Translations under genes and position numbers: made by a program
Shown here: positions 27,672 through 36,220 of the stretch, piece after piece
Position numbering within the stretch: position 1 is the first letter of the stretch
How the letters are laid out: the number at the start of each line of letters is the position of its first letter
The notes under the pieces: model-generated
Told to the model about the DNA's origin: nothing
Databases searched by the model: none
What the model saw: the letters and a program-made list of their open reading frames with translations, nothing else
NCBI RefSeq assembly: GCF_013403565.1
Contig: NZ_CP058627.1
Coordinates: forward strand, 3,100,001 to 3,164,000
DNA length: 64,000 nucleotides
Reading direction: 5' to 3'
DNA from: Chitinibacter bivalviorum
GTDB lineage: Bacteria; Pseudomonadota; Gammaproteobacteria; Burkholderiales; Chitinibacteraceae

Positions 27672-27750
27672 CACCGAGGGGCGCTGCAGCCGCTGGACTT
27701 ACCCAGTCCGGCGTTCAGGCTCGGTTCATCCAATCAAACGGCGCTCACCT
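27672..27750 (+). promoter_or_regulatory. S-adenosylhomocysteine (SAH) riboswitch
   Basis: The sequence fits the SAH aptamer class. P1 CCGAG (27674-27678) pairs with CTCGG (27720-27724), and the conserved core GGGGCGCTGCAG follows the 5' strand. A P2 hairpin has CTGGACT opposite AGTCC. The 3' AACGGCGCTCACC closes the pseudoknot with the GCGC of the core. The class switches on genes that clear SAH when SAH accumulates. It lies ~120 nt before ahcY. A TAGAAT -10-like box at 27659-27664 is just upstream. Confidence 0.9.
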
Positions 27751-27868
27751 ATTCTAACCCTGCCGGGTTCGATGACTTGTAAGTTAGAAACTGACTTCGT
27801 ATTTTTTAGGCGCAGCAGGTTTCATCATTGCAAAGGTGAGCATCGACCCGGCCACATGGAGCATTATC

Positions 27869-29296
27869 GTGGCCGATTCTCAAAATAGTTTCAAAGACTA
27901 TCACGTAGCCGATATCAGCCTTGCAGCCTGGGGCCGCAAAGAGCTGAACATCGCAGAAACCGAAATGCCAGGCCTGATGACTGTGCGCGACGAGTACAAA
28001 GCGCAACAGCCACTCAAGGGCGCGCGCATTGCTGGCTCGTTGCACATGACCATCCAAACTGGCGTATTGATTGAAGCCTTGCAGGCTTTGGGCGCTGAAG
28101 TACGTTGGGCGTCGTGCAATATTTTCTCTACCCAAGACCACGCCGCAGCAGCGATTGCGCTCAACGGCCACAATGGCCAAGGCACGCCAGTATTCGCATT
28201 TAAAGGTGAATCGCTGGAAGAATACTGGCAATTCACGCACCAGATCTTCGAATGGCCAAATGGTGAATATGCCAATATGATTTTGGACGACGGCGGCGAT
28301 GCGACTTTGCTATTGCATTTGGGCGCACGTGCCGAAAGCGACATCAGCGTAGTTGCTAATCCAACGAACGAAGAAGAAACCGTACTGTACGCGGCGATCA
28401 AAGCGCAAATTGCGAAAGATCCAAAATGGTACTCAACGCGTTTGGCTGCGATCAAAGGCGTGACTGAAGAAACCACGACTGGTGTGCATCGTCTGTATCA
28501 AATGCACGAGCAAGGCAAATTGGCCTTCCCGGCGATCAACGTGAACGACTCGGTTACTAAGTCAAAGTTTGACAATCTGTACGGCTGCCGCGAGTCTTTG
28601 GTTGACTCTATCAAACGTGCGACCGACGTGATGGTAGCGGGTAAAGTGGCGCTGGTATTGGGCTACGGCGATGTGGGTAAAGGATGTGCGCAATCATTGC
28701 GCGGCCTGGGCGCAACGGTGATGGTGACTGAGATCGACCCGATTTGCGCGCTGCAAGCGGCGATGGAAGGCTATCGCGTAGTGACGATCGACGACGTTGC
28801 CGACCAAGTGGATATCTTCGTGACGACAACGGGTAACGTTAGCGTAATCGCGCACGAGCACTTGGTGCGTATGCGTAACAACGCCATCGTGTGCAATATC
28901 GGCCACTTTGACTCTGAAATCCAAGTTGCCAGCCTGCGTCAGTACGAGTGGGACAATATCAAGCCACAAGTGGATCACATCGTATTCCCTGATGGCAAAC
29001 GTATCATCTTGTTGGCTGAAGGTCGCCTGGTGAACTTGGGCTGCGGTACTGGTCACCCATCATTCGTGATGTCAAACTCGTTTGCTAACCAAGTGCTGGC
29101 GCAAATTGAGTTGTTCACCAAACTGGAGCAATACCCAGTGGGCGTGTATGTCTTGCCAAAACACTTGGACGAAATGGTGGCGCGTTTGCACCTGAAGAAA
29201 ATCGGCGCGAAGCTGACTGTGCTGACCGATGAGCAAGCCGCTTACATCGGCGTGCCAAAAGAAGGCCCGTACAAGCCTGCGCACTATCGCTACTAA
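27869..29296 (+). CDS. ahcY: Adenosylhomocysteinase
   Basis: This 475-residue cytosolic, NAD-dependent enzyme hydrolyses SAH to adenosine and homocysteine. Motifs are [10 protein letters not shown] at the N-terminus, the NAD loop Gly-Tyr-Gly-Asp-Val-Gly-Lys-Gly near residue 265, and the C-terminal Lys-Pro-Ala-His-Tyr-Arg-Tyr. The GTG at 27869 is preferred: GGAGC lies ~7 bases upstream and the resulting N-terminus fits the family. A GTG at 27836 would add 11 unconserved residues and has no suitably spaced SD. The SAH riboswitch upstream gives substrate-induced control. Confidence 0.96.
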   Translation: MADSQNSFKDYHVADISLAAWGRKELNIAETEMPGLMTVRDEYKAQQPLKGARIAGSLHMTIQTGVLIEALQALGAEVRWASCNIFSTQDHAAAAIALNGHNGQGTPVFAFKGESLEEYWQFTHQIFEWPNGEYANMILDDGGDATLLLHLGARAESDISVVANPTNEEETVLYAAIKAQIAKDPKWYSTRLAAIKGVTEETTTGVHRLYQMHEQGKLAFPAINVNDSVTKSKFDNLYGCRESLVDSIKRATDVMVAGKVALVLGYGDVGKGCAQSLRGLGATVMVTEIDPICALQAAMEGYRVVTIDDVADQVDIFVTTTGNVSVIAHEHLVRMRNNAIVCNIGHFDSEIQVASLRQYEWDNIKPQVDHIVFPDGKRIILLAEGRLVNLGCGTGHPSFVMSNSFANQVLAQIELFTKLEQYPVGVYVLPKHLDEMVARLHLKKIGAKLTVLTDEQAAYIGVPKEGPYKPAHYRY

Positions 29297-29314
29297 TCAC
29301 AATGAATTAGTGAA

Positions 29315-29344
29315 GAAAAAACCCTGCCGAGGCAGGGTTTTTTG
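29315..29344 (+). terminator. ahcY terminator
   Basis: AAAAAACCCTGCC (29316-29328) pairs with GGCAGGGTTTTTT (29331-29343) around GA. The A and T runs would also allow reverse-direction function, but the TPR gene on the other strand ends 60 bp away. Confidence 0.9.
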
Positions 29345-29404
29345 TTGGGTATTGTTTTTGACGCTTTTTAGAAAAAGGTTTGCAGCAATATACCGTGGCA
29401 GGTA

Positions 29405-30475
29405 TTAAGCGATGCTACTTTCCAATTCGTGAACCCGCAATTGCAGCGAGTGACGTTTAAAGCTCGCCAGACGGTGATTCATATGGCTATTGATCAGTTC
29501 ATCGGCCATATCGAAATGCAGCGACCAATGGTTAAATTCCTGCTCGGTTTGGCCGGTTGCGTTGTAGCATTTTGCCAATCCTTCGTGTGCTTGCATCACC
29601 AAATAGCGGAAATGATTCGGTGTTGCTTGTGCCGTTTCAAGCGCCTTTTGCATGAAATATTGCGCTTTATACGGCTCAGCCATGTCGAGATACACTTCGC
29701 CCAGGCCGATCATGGTGACTGATTTGCCCCAAGTATTGCTGCTGTGGGCATTTAATAACAGCGCGCGCTTCAGTTGTTCGCAGGCTGCGTCAATATTGCC
29801 TTCGGCACGGCGTAGATAGCCGCGGTAGTAATAAATCTCTGGCTCATATTCGCAAAATGCGACATCTTTGAGCATCTCCTCGGCTTGGTCGAGATATTGG
29901 TGAGATAGGAAGTATTGGCGGCGCTGATAGGCGTAAGCTGCCAGATTAATCGTCAGACACACTTTGGGGACAATCAGGTCGACCTTATCGAGCTCTTTTT
30001 GCGCTTTATGTGAATGTTCCAAACAAGCTTGTGGGTCTTCAAAGGTCCAGAATAATTTACCAATACCCAGATAAGCTTGGCCTTTGGCGAGGGGCCAGTC
30101 GTTGTCGATGCCCGCTTCCAATAATTGCAGCCAGTAATCCATCGCGGCATCATATTGCCCAATGCCATACAAAATATCAGCATAGCAATTGACCGCATCG
30201 ACCCAAATATCGTGTTGTAAGTTGTTTTGCGCTAATTGAATTGTCATTTGCGCCGCTTCTTCAATATCAGCTAGCGCCGTCGATGGGCGTGCGCGAAAGG
30301 CAAGTAGCTTGACTAGCCACGCGGCGGTTTCTTCCTCTGTGTGATCCAAAGTTAAAGCGCGATCTGCTGCTAAGCCAGCCAGCCGAATGGCTTCCTCTGG
30401 GTGTGGATGGATCATCGTTTTGGCAATATCCAGGGTTTGTGTGATCTCGTCGCGTAAATTGTAGTGGCCCATCAT
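29405..30475 (-). CDS. Tetratricopeptide-repeat protein
   Basis: This 356-residue all-helical protein has at least five TPR-like units: Glu-Glu-Ala-Ile-Arg-Leu-Ala near residue 22, Gly-Gln-Tyr-Asp-Ala-Ala-Met-Asp-Tyr-Trp near 125, and Tyr-Tyr-Arg-Gly-Tyr-Leu-Arg-Arg-Ala-Glu-Gly near 220. Further units lie near 260 and 300. It has no signal peptide. The last ~25 residues form a charged helix (Leu-Gln-Leu-Arg-Val-His-Glu-Leu-Glu) like the linkers that join TPR arrays to GGDEF domains, but the protein stops there. It may be an interaction partner or a shortened sensor. A GAGGAG SD precedes ATG codons at 30475 and 30472; either may be used. Confidence 0.8.
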   Translation of the reverse strand: MMGHYNLRDEITQTLDIAKTMIHPHPEEAIRLAGLAADRALTLDHTEEETAAWLVKLLAFRARPSTALADIEEAAQMTIQLAQNNLQHDIWVDAVNCYADILYGIGQYDAAMDYWLQLLEAGIDNDWPLAKGQAYLGIGKLFWTFEDPQACLEHSHKAQKELDKVDLIVPKVCLTINLAAYAYQRRQYFLSHQYLDQAEEMLKDVAFCEYEPEIYYYRGYLRRAEGNIDAACEQLKRALLLNAHSSNTWGKSVTMIGLGEVYLDMAEPYKAQYFMQKALETAQATPNHFRYLVMQAHEGLAKCYNATGQTEQEFNHWSLHFDMADELINSHMNHRLASFKRHSLQLRVHELESSIA

Positions 30476-30562
30476 TTACTCCTCTTGCCGCTGATTCCTG
30501 GTTGGGGTGGTATTTGCGCTCCAGGTGCATCGCTATATTATTATGTGCTTAATTATAGAGTA

Positions 30563-30589
30563 ATAAAAAAGCGGACTGAAAGTCCGCTT
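30563..30589 (-). terminator. Terminator of the ferredoxin gene (minus strand)
   Basis: On the minus strand AAGCGGACT and AGTCCGCTT form a 9-bp stem with a TTC loop, followed by TTTTTTATTA. It lies 24 bp after the ferredoxin stop and separates it from the TPR gene. Confidence 0.85.
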
Positions 30590-30612
30590 GTCACTTTGTG
30601 GGCAATTGGTAT

Positions 30613-30927
<315 letters not shown>

Positions 30928-30939
30928 TTAACGACAACC

Positions 30940-31524
30940 TTACTCTGCAATCTGGTCGCTTATTTTTTGATCATCGACCGATGCGCGGCATATTACGGCA
31001 AATTTAACCGTACCCGCTTTGCCTTCGCGCAAAATTTCCCATCCAGTCAGGTCGGGCCATTCCGCACATTCGATATACACACGAGCCTCTTCATTCAGAA
31101 AGGGAATCACCTTTGGCAGCACTTTGCCGAGCAGCGGTGTTGCATAGGGCGGGTCGAGCAAGATCAAATCGAACTTGCTGGTGTTGCGCTCCAAAAATCG
31201 CTCGGCATCGCTCAAAATGATGTGAACATGATTGGCTTTGAGTACTTCGGCATTGGCTTTAAGCGCAGCATGGACTGGCTTGGCCATTTCGATCATGGTC
31301 ACGAGTTTGGCGTTGCGGCTGGCCGCTTCAAACCCCAGCGCCCCGCTGCCGGCAAATAGATCGAGGCACGCTTGACCGGTGAGGTCTTGCCCCAGCCAAT
31401 TAAATACAGTTTCGCGCACGCGATCGGGCGTGGGGCGTAGCGCCAAAGCGTCGGGAAATTTCAAAATTCGCCGTTTATATTGGCCGCCAATAATGCGCAC
31501 CTGATTTTTATGCTGTGCTGACAC
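30940..31524 (-). CDS. rsmD: 16S rRNA (guanine966-N2)-methyltransferase RsmD
   Basis: This 194-residue protein has the RsmD N-terminus Val-Arg-Ile-Ile-Gly-Gly-Gln-Tyr-Lys-Arg-Arg and Arg-Pro-Thr-Pro-Asp-Arg-Val-Arg-Glu-Thr-Val-Phe-Asn-Trp-Leu. The SAM site is Asp-Leu-Phe-Ala-Gly-Ser-Gly-Ala-Leu-Gly, and the catalytic motif is Asp-Pro-Pro-Tyr near residue 125. It methylates G966 in helix 31 of 16S rRNA on assembled 30S particles. It is divergent from ftsY across 66 bp, the common arrangement. The coaD gene that often follows rsmD in related genomes is absent here. Confidence 0.96.
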   Translation of the reverse strand: MSAQHKNQVRIIGGQYKRRILKFPDALALRPTPDRVRETVFNWLGQDLTGQACLDLFAGSGALGFEAASRNAKLVTMIEMAKPVHAALKANAEVLKANHVHIILSDAERFLERNTSKFDLILLDPPYATPLLGKVLPKVIPFLNEEARVYIECAEWPDLTGWEILREGKAGTVKFAVICRASVDDQKISDQIAE

Positions 31525-31590
31525 GCCCGCTCCGGTAAAATCGAGATTAATTCTTTATTTTCCGCGATTTGCAGGAAGAGCGCCAAACCC

Positions 31591-32760
31591 ATGTTTAGTT
31601 TTTTCAAAAAAAAGAAGCCCGCTGACACCATCGCGGAGCAGGATTTAGCCCCCGCGCAGCCAGAAGCTGCGCCAGAAATAACGCCCGTAGCGGCTGACGT
31701 CGTGACTGAAACGATTGCACCGAGTGCGCCTGTGCAAGCATCTATTGCCGAGGTATTGCCAGTAACTCAAGAATTGGCAAAGCCTGTAGAGCAATACATC
31801 GAGAATGATCCAGCCAAATTGGGCAATATCGATCAGCCGCAAGAGCGGCCAAAACTCTCTTGGGCAGATCGCCTGAAGCTGGGCTTGGCCAAAACGCGCG
31901 ATAAGTTGGGTAAAAGTTTGGCCGGCGTGTTTGGTGGCGGCAAAATCGACGATGATCTGTATGAAGAACTCGAAACGGTCTTGCTGACTGCCGATATGGG
32001 CGTCGATGCGACACAGCATTTATTAAAAGATGTGCGCGAACGCGTCTCACTGAAAGGCCTGAAAGATCCGCATGAATTGAAAGGCGCGCTGAAAGACAGC
32101 TTGGTTGAGTTGATTCAGCCATTGCAAATCCCGCTCAATGTTGAAGGCCACAAGCCGTTTATTTTGATGGTGGCGGGCGTGAATGGCGCGGGTAAAACCA
32201 CGTCGATTGGTAAATTGGCCAAATACTTCCAAAGCCAAGGCAAGAGCGTGTTGCTGGCGGCCGGCGATACGTTTCGCGCGGCTGCGCGCGAGCAGCTGGT
32301 TGTCTGGGGCGAGCGCAATGGCGTGCATGTGATTGCGCAGGAATCGGGCGACGCAGCAGCGGTGGCGTTTGACGCGGTGAATGCCGCCAAAGCGCGCGGT
32401 ATTGATGTGGTGATTGTCGATACTGCGGGTCGTTTGCCAACGCAATTGCACTTGATGGAAGAAATCAAAAAAGTAAAACGCGTGGTGCAAAAAGCCGACC
32501 CGACTGGCCCACACGAAATTATGCTGGTGCTCGATGCCAACACTGGGCAAAACGCCTTGGCGCAAACCAAATCATTCGACGATGCACTGGGTTTGACCGG
32601 CTTGGTGCTGACGAAGCTCGACGGTACAGCCAAAGGTGGCGTGATTGCTGCCATTGCCAAAAATCGCCCAGTGCCGCTACGCTTTATCGGCGTGGGTGAA
32701 ACGATCGATGATCTACGCCCATTTGTGGCCAAGGATTATATCGACGCGCTGTTTGAATAA
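31591..32760 (+). CDS. ftsY: Signal recognition particle receptor FtsY
   Basis: This 389-residue GTPase docks SRP-ribosome complexes at the inner membrane. An N-terminal Lys-rich start and an acidic, Ala/Pro/Glu-rich A region (to ~80) precede the N domain helix bundle and the G domain. G1 is Gly-Val-Asn-Gly-Ala-Gly-Lys-Thr-Thr near residue 196. Later come Asp-Thr-Phe-Arg-Ala-Ala-Ala, G3 Asp-Thr-Ala-Gly-Arg and G4 Thr-Lys-Leu-Asp-Gly-Thr-Ala-Lys-Gly-Gly. A GCAGGAAGAG SD stands upstream of the ATG. It is followed by a GNAT gene, then ftsE and ftsX, so the usual ftsYEX order is interrupted by one gene. Confidence 0.97.
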   Translation: MFSFFKKKKPADTIAEQDLAPAQPEAAPEITPVAADVVTETIAPSAPVQASIAEVLPVTQELAKPVEQYIENDPAKLGNIDQPQERPKLSWADRLKLGLAKTRDKLGKSLAGVFGGGKIDDDLYEELETVLLTADMGVDATQHLLKDVRERVSLKGLKDPHELKGALKDSLVELIQPLQIPLNVEGHKPFILMVAGVNGAGKTTSIGKLAKYFQSQGKSVLLAAGDTFRAAAREQLVVWGERNGVHVIAQESGDAAAVAFDAVNAAKARGIDVVIVDTAGRLPTQLHLMEEIKKVKRVVQKADPTGPHEIMLVLDANTGQNALAQTKSFDDALGLTGLVLTKLDGTAKGGVIAAIAKNRPVPLRFIGVGETIDDLRPFVAKDYIDALFE

Positions 32761-32778
32761 GCTTAGATTTGCTTGCCG

Positions 32779-33357
32779 ATGACGCTGCCTACGCTCACGA
32801 CTTCACGTTTGATATTGCGTGCTTTGCGAGATACGGATGCGCAGTATGTCGCTGAGTTGGCGGGAGAATGGGCTGTTGCAGGCAATACTGGGCGGATTCC
32901 ATTTCCATATACCGAGATCATGGCGGCTGAGTTTATCGCCTATCAGTCGCAGGCGGCCAAAGACGGGCGGGAGTGGGTATTTGCAGTCTGCCGCCAAGAT
33001 GATGCGAGCTTACTCGGCTGTGTGGGCGTCAGTATGGAAGGTGATGTGGCCGAGCTGGGGTATTGGTTTGGGCAGCAGCACTGGGGGCAGGGTTACGCGA
33101 CAGAAGCAGGTCGGGCGGTGGTTGATTTTGCCTTTGTCCATGCGCGGCCGACGCGAATCATGTCTGATCATTTGCCTGCTAATGTCGCCAGTGGCCAAGT
33201 TCTGGACAAACTGGGCTTCGAATTTTGCGGGCTACGCACTGTGAATTGGCGCGATGGCCAAGCGATCGATTTATTGCAATACCAATTGAATTGCACCGAC
33301 TGGGCGAAAACCCAAACGCATGAGGATTTGTATGATTCAGTTTCAGCAAGTCAGTAA
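32779..33357 (+). CDS. GNAT-family acetyltransferase (RimJ/RimL type)
   Basis: This 192-residue protein has the RimL-like start Thr-Ser-Arg-Leu-Ile-Leu-Arg-Ala-Leu, then Ala-Glu-Leu-Gly-Tyr-Trp-Phe-Gly-Gln-Gln-His-Trp-Gly-Gln-Gly-Tyr-Ala-Thr-Glu-Ala, the acetyl-CoA loop. Val-Ala-Ser-Gly-Gln-Val-Leu-Asp-Lys-Leu-Gly-Phe follows. It begins 18 bp after ftsY (ATG at 32779; a TTG at 32773 is also open). Its 3' end overlaps the ftsE start by 26 bp, so it is embedded in the ftsY-ftsE-ftsX operon. The substrate is unknown. Confidence 0.88.
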   Translation: MTLPTLTTSRLILRALRDTDAQYVAELAGEWAVAGNTGRIPFPYTEIMAAEFIAYQSQAAKDGREWVFAVCRQDDASLLGCVGVSMEGDVAELGYWFGQQHWGQGYATEAGRAVVDFAFVHARPTRIMSDHLPANVASGQVLDKLGFEFCGLRTVNWRDGQAIDLLQYQLNCTDWAKTQTHEDLYDSVSASQ

Positions 33358-33985
33358 AAGTTATCCGGGTGGTTTTGACGCCATCAAAAACCTGAGTTTT
33401 GAGATCCCCACCGGCGAGCTGGTCTTTTTGGCTGGGCATTCGGGCGCTGGTAAATCGACCTTGCTTAAATTGATTGCGGGCATCGAAAAGCCCAGTAGCG
33501 GCGCGGTATTGCTCAATGGGCAAAATCTGGCTCGCATGAGTCGTGGCTCGCTGCCGTTTGTGCGTCGCCATTTGGGGCTGATCTTTCAAGACCACAAGAT
33601 TTTGTACGACCGCAGCGTGTTTGATAATGTGCGCTTACCGCTCGATATTATTGGTTTTGACCATCAGGAAGGCCGCCGTCGCGTGTTGGCTGCGCTCGAT
33701 AAAGTGGGGCTGGCGGGTAAGGAAAAACTCAATCCGATTTCATTGTCAGGTGGCGAGCAGCAGCGCCTGTGCATTGCGCGCGCGGTGGTGCATCGTCCGT
33801 CGATTTTGCTGGCCGATGAGCCAACGGCAAATCTGGATCGCGATTACGCGCATGATATTTTGGAATTGTTTAAATCATTCCACCAAGTGGGCGTGACGCT
33901 GGTGATTTCCGCCCACGATGAATCGTTGATGGCCGATTATGGTCGTCGCATTTTGCGCCTGAAACACGGCCAATTTACCGCTTAA
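33332..33985 (+). CDS. ftsE: Cell division ATP-binding protein FtsE
   Basis: This 217-residue ATPase of the FtsEX complex controls peptidoglycan amidases at the septum. Walker A is Gly-His-Ser-Gly-Ala-Gly-Lys-Ser-Thr at residues 35-43, the signature is Leu-Ser-Gly-Gly-Glu-Gln-Gln-Arg, and Walker B is Leu-Leu-Ala-Asp-Glu-Pro-Thr-Ala-Asn-Leu-Asp. The ATG at 33332 has TGAGGATT before it; the frame opens at 33320 without a better signal. It overlaps the GNAT gene upstream and ends 10 bp before ftsX. Confidence 0.97.
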   Translation: MIQFQQVSKSYPGGFDAIKNLSFEIPTGELVFLAGHSGAGKSTLLKLIAGIEKPSSGAVLLNGQNLARMSRGSLPFVRRHLGLIFQDHKILYDRSVFDNVRLPLDIIGFDHQEGRRRVLAALDKVGLAGKEKLNPISLSGGEQQRLCIARAVVHRPSILLADEPTANLDRDYAHDILELFKSFHQVGVTLVISAHDESLMADYGRRILRLKHGQFTA

Positions 33986-33995
33986 GGGGAACGAT

Positions 33996-34898
33996 ATGAA
34001 AGCCTGGATCCGTTCTCACTCACTCGCATTTACCCGCTCGATAGGCGCTTTGTTTCGTCAGCCTATTGGTAGCCTATTAAACCTGCTGGTGATCGCCATT
34101 ACGGCTGCTTTTCCGCTGGCCTTGTGGCTGATCGTGAGTAGCGTTGCTGATGTCACGAAAGACTTGTCGGTTGAGCCGCAGTTATCGATTTTTATGTTGC
34201 CAAGCGCCGAGGCCGAGCAGGTGGCGGCACTCAAACAGCAGCTCAAGCAGGATACTCGCCTCAAGCAGGTGATTTTTGTGCCGAAAGACGAGGCGTTGAA
34301 AAAACTGCAAAGCAGTTTTGGCTCGGCTGATTTGCTGGCGGGAATGACTGAAAACCCATTGCCCGATGCCTTTGTCGTGCATGCCAAAGATGCGCAGCCT
34401 GAAGCCCTGGAAGCCTTGCAAAAAGAATGGGCGGCTGTGGCGGGCGTGGAAGAGGTGCAGCTCGATTCTGAATGGGCGCGACGTTTGGCGCGGATTTCAG
34501 CTTTAGGGCAAAATTTGTTTGAGGTGGTGGCTGTGATGTTGGGCGCTGCTCTGGTGCTGATTACCGGCAATGCGATTCGGATGCAGATTTTGACCCGGCG
34601 GGATGAAATTGAAGTGGCGAAATTAATCGGCGCAACCGATGCCTTTATTCGTCGTCCGTTTATTCATTCGGCGATTTTGCAGGGCTTTTTAGGCGGTTTA
34701 TTGGCGGTCGCTATGGTGTGGGGCGTGATTAGCCACATTAACCCCGCTATTGAGGCGCTGGCGAAATCCTACGGGCAGCAATTTAGCCTGCAAACGCCCG
34801 ATGTGCTCAGTACGCTGTTGGTATGCGCGCTGATTGCCGCTCTGTGTTTGCTGGGAGCCTTGATTGCCGTCACGCGCCACTTGCGACAGTTTCGCTAA
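33996..34898 (+). CDS. ftsX: Cell division protein FtsX
   Basis: This 300-residue inner-membrane partner of FtsE has a first membrane segment at ~25-48. A periplasmic domain (~50-170) with Leu-Ser-Ile-Phe-Met-Leu and Phe-Val-Pro-Lys-Asp-Glu-Ala-Leu follows, then three further membrane helices (~175-200, ~228-250, ~272-295). A Glu-Val-Ala-Lys-Leu-Ile-Gly-Ala-Thr segment before the third helix is family-typical. It transmits ATP-driven shape changes to periplasmic hydrolase activators. An AAGGGGAACG SD precedes the ATG. Confidence 0.95.
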   Translation: MKAWIRSHSLAFTRSIGALFRQPIGSLLNLLVIAITAAFPLALWLIVSSVADVTKDLSVEPQLSIFMLPSAEAEQVAALKQQLKQDTRLKQVIFVPKDEALKKLQSSFGSADLLAGMTENPLPDAFVVHAKDAQPEALEALQKEWAAVAGVEEVQLDSEWARRLARISALGQNLFEVVAVMLGAALVLITGNAIRMQILTRRDEIEVAKLIGATDAFIRRPFIHSAILQGFLGGLLAVAMVWGVISHINPAIEALAKSYGQQFSLQTPDVLSTLLVCALIAALCLLGALIAVTRHLRQFR

Positions 34899-34913
34899 TC
34901 CACATTAATTTGG

Positions 34914-34940
34914 CGCCACGCTTGAGCGTGGCGTTGTTGT
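34914..34940 (+). terminator. ftsX terminator
   Basis: CGCCACGC (34914-34921) pairs with GCGTGGCG (34926-34933) around TTGA, followed by TTGTTGT. The T tract is broken, so read-through into the glycosyltransferase gene is possible. Confidence 0.65.
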
Positions 34941-34955
34941 ATCTGGAGCTTGCTC

Positions 34956-35948
34956 ATGTTGTTAAGTGTGGTGATGACCTTTAAGTGCCCACATCCCGAT
35001 CATCTTGCCGAAGCAATCGAAAGTATTCTAACGGCGCGGCTTGATTCGTTTTCGGCGCTAGAGCTGATCTTGGTTGACGATGGTAGCGTGGAAGATCAGG
35101 CTCCTTTGATTGCACGCCTTGCCGCTCAGGCGCCGACACATTGTGAGCTCAAGCATATTGTACTGCCCGCTAATCAAGGGGTCTCTTGTGCTCGCAATAT
35201 CGGCATGGCGGCGGCTAGCGGGGATTGGATCGCCATGCATGATGCCGATGACCTGAGTTTGCCAAACCGCTTTGAGGTTTCTGCACGCTACTTAATCACG
35301 CATCCTGCGGTGATTGCGGTTTCCGGTGATTTGCAGGTGTTCTGGGATGATGCGGCAGAGGGTGAGGCCGAGTCATTGCGCCTGTTTCCGCTTGAGCATG
35401 ATGAAATTTGCGTCGATAACCTATTCTATTGCGCCATGGCGCAGCCAGCTTTAATGATTAATCGCGCTTTATGGCTGGCCAGCGGCGTGCAATACACGCC
35501 GAAAATGGATATGGCGCAGGATTGGGATTTCCTGATTCGCCTTGCTCAACATGGGCAATTGGCTAATTTGGGCGAACCGCTGGTGCGCTATCGCCAGCAT
35601 CACAAGCAAAGAACGTCGCGGGTGAATGGCGAAGCGCCTAATCTGCATGTGCAGGGGATTTGGCAGCGACAACTGGCGCAATTGGGGGTGAGTTCAAGCG
35701 ATGCCATATTGAAAACCCATTCACTGTTGTCGCCGTATTGGTTGTGGGTACTGAATGATTTGACGCAGGCGTGGGAAGTTCTACCGGCACAAGTCGATGA
35801 ATGGTATGGAGAAATGCTGAGCGGCAATGCTCAAACTGGCTATGTGTGCGCAAAATTACTGCGGCAAAAACTAAGCCGCATCCAGCATAATTGGCGCGCA
35901 TGGCGTTTGAGTGCTGACCCCGCTACTCAACTACAGCGATTGATATAG
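34956..35948 (+). CDS. Family 2 glycosyltransferase
   Basis: This 330-residue cytosolic GT-A enzyme opens with Val-Val-Met-Thr-Phe-Lys. Asp-Asp-Gly-Ser-Val-Glu-Asp follows near residue 45 and Asn-Gln-Gly-Val-Ser-Cys-Ala-Arg-Asn-Ile-Gly at 75-85. The metal-binding Asp-Ala-Asp-Asp is near 98, and Met-Asp-Met-Ala-Gln-Asp-Trp-Asp is the later acceptor-side aspartate block. Donor and acceptor are unknown; surface polysaccharide or lipopolysaccharide synthesis is plausible. The ATG at 34956 has CTGGAG eight bases upstream. It is alone; the next gene, rpoH, has its own control region. Confidence 0.88.
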   Translation: MLLSVVMTFKCPHPDHLAEAIESILTARLDSFSALELILVDDGSVEDQAPLIARLAAQAPTHCELKHIVLPANQGVSCARNIGMAAASGDWIAMHDADDLSLPNRFEVSARYLITHPAVIAVSGDLQVFWDDAAEGEAESLRLFPLEHDEICVDNLFYCAMAQPALMINRALWLASGVQYTPKMDMAQDWDFLIRLAQHGQLANLGEPLVRYRQHHKQRTSRVNGEAPNLHVQGIWQRQLAQLGVSSSDAILKTHSLLSPYWLWVLNDLTQAWEVLPAQVDEWYGEMLSGNAQTGYVCAKLLRQKLSRIQHNWRAWRLSADPATQLQRLI

Positions 35949-36001
35949 TCAATCAGCCGAGGGGTATGAGTCTGTAGAGTATTCGCTATTTTGATTTAAG
36001 T

Positions 36002-36023
36002 GATATACGTCATACGGTATATC
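36002..36023. promoter_or_regulatory. Inverted repeat GATATAC-N8-GTATATC upstream of rpoH
   Basis: Seven-base arms at 36002-36008 and 36017-36023 form an operator-like dyad ~200 bp before rpoH. The arms share GATATAC with several single motifs elsewhere in the window. The remaining sequence of the 272-bp gap holds a CTATC/GATAG hairpin near 36090 and the CIRCE element. Confidence 0.35.
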
Positions 36024-36155
36024 CGGCCCTTGCCCGTAAGCTTCATCGAGCTACTGAAAGCGCGGCATCATATGTTTTGCCTATCTATCAGATAGTAATA
36101 ATTACCGTGCAATATGACGAGCAAATGTGTTTGAATCATTGAACTCGAAACAGGT

Positions 36156-36182
36156 TTAGCACTCTATAGATAAGAGTGCTAA
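36156..36182. promoter_or_regulatory. CIRCE element (HrcA operator)
   Basis: The sequence is TTAGCACTC, nine bases, GAGTGCTAA, an exact match to the CIRCE consensus bound by the HrcA heat-shock repressor. It ends 38 bp before the rpoH ATG. The nine-base spacer contains TATAGA, a possible -10 box, so HrcA binding could block initiation directly. hrcA and groESL are not in this window. Confidence 0.93.
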
Positions 36183-36220
36183 TATTTAGCAAGTCACAGA
36201 TTTTTGGACAGGAGATCGAC

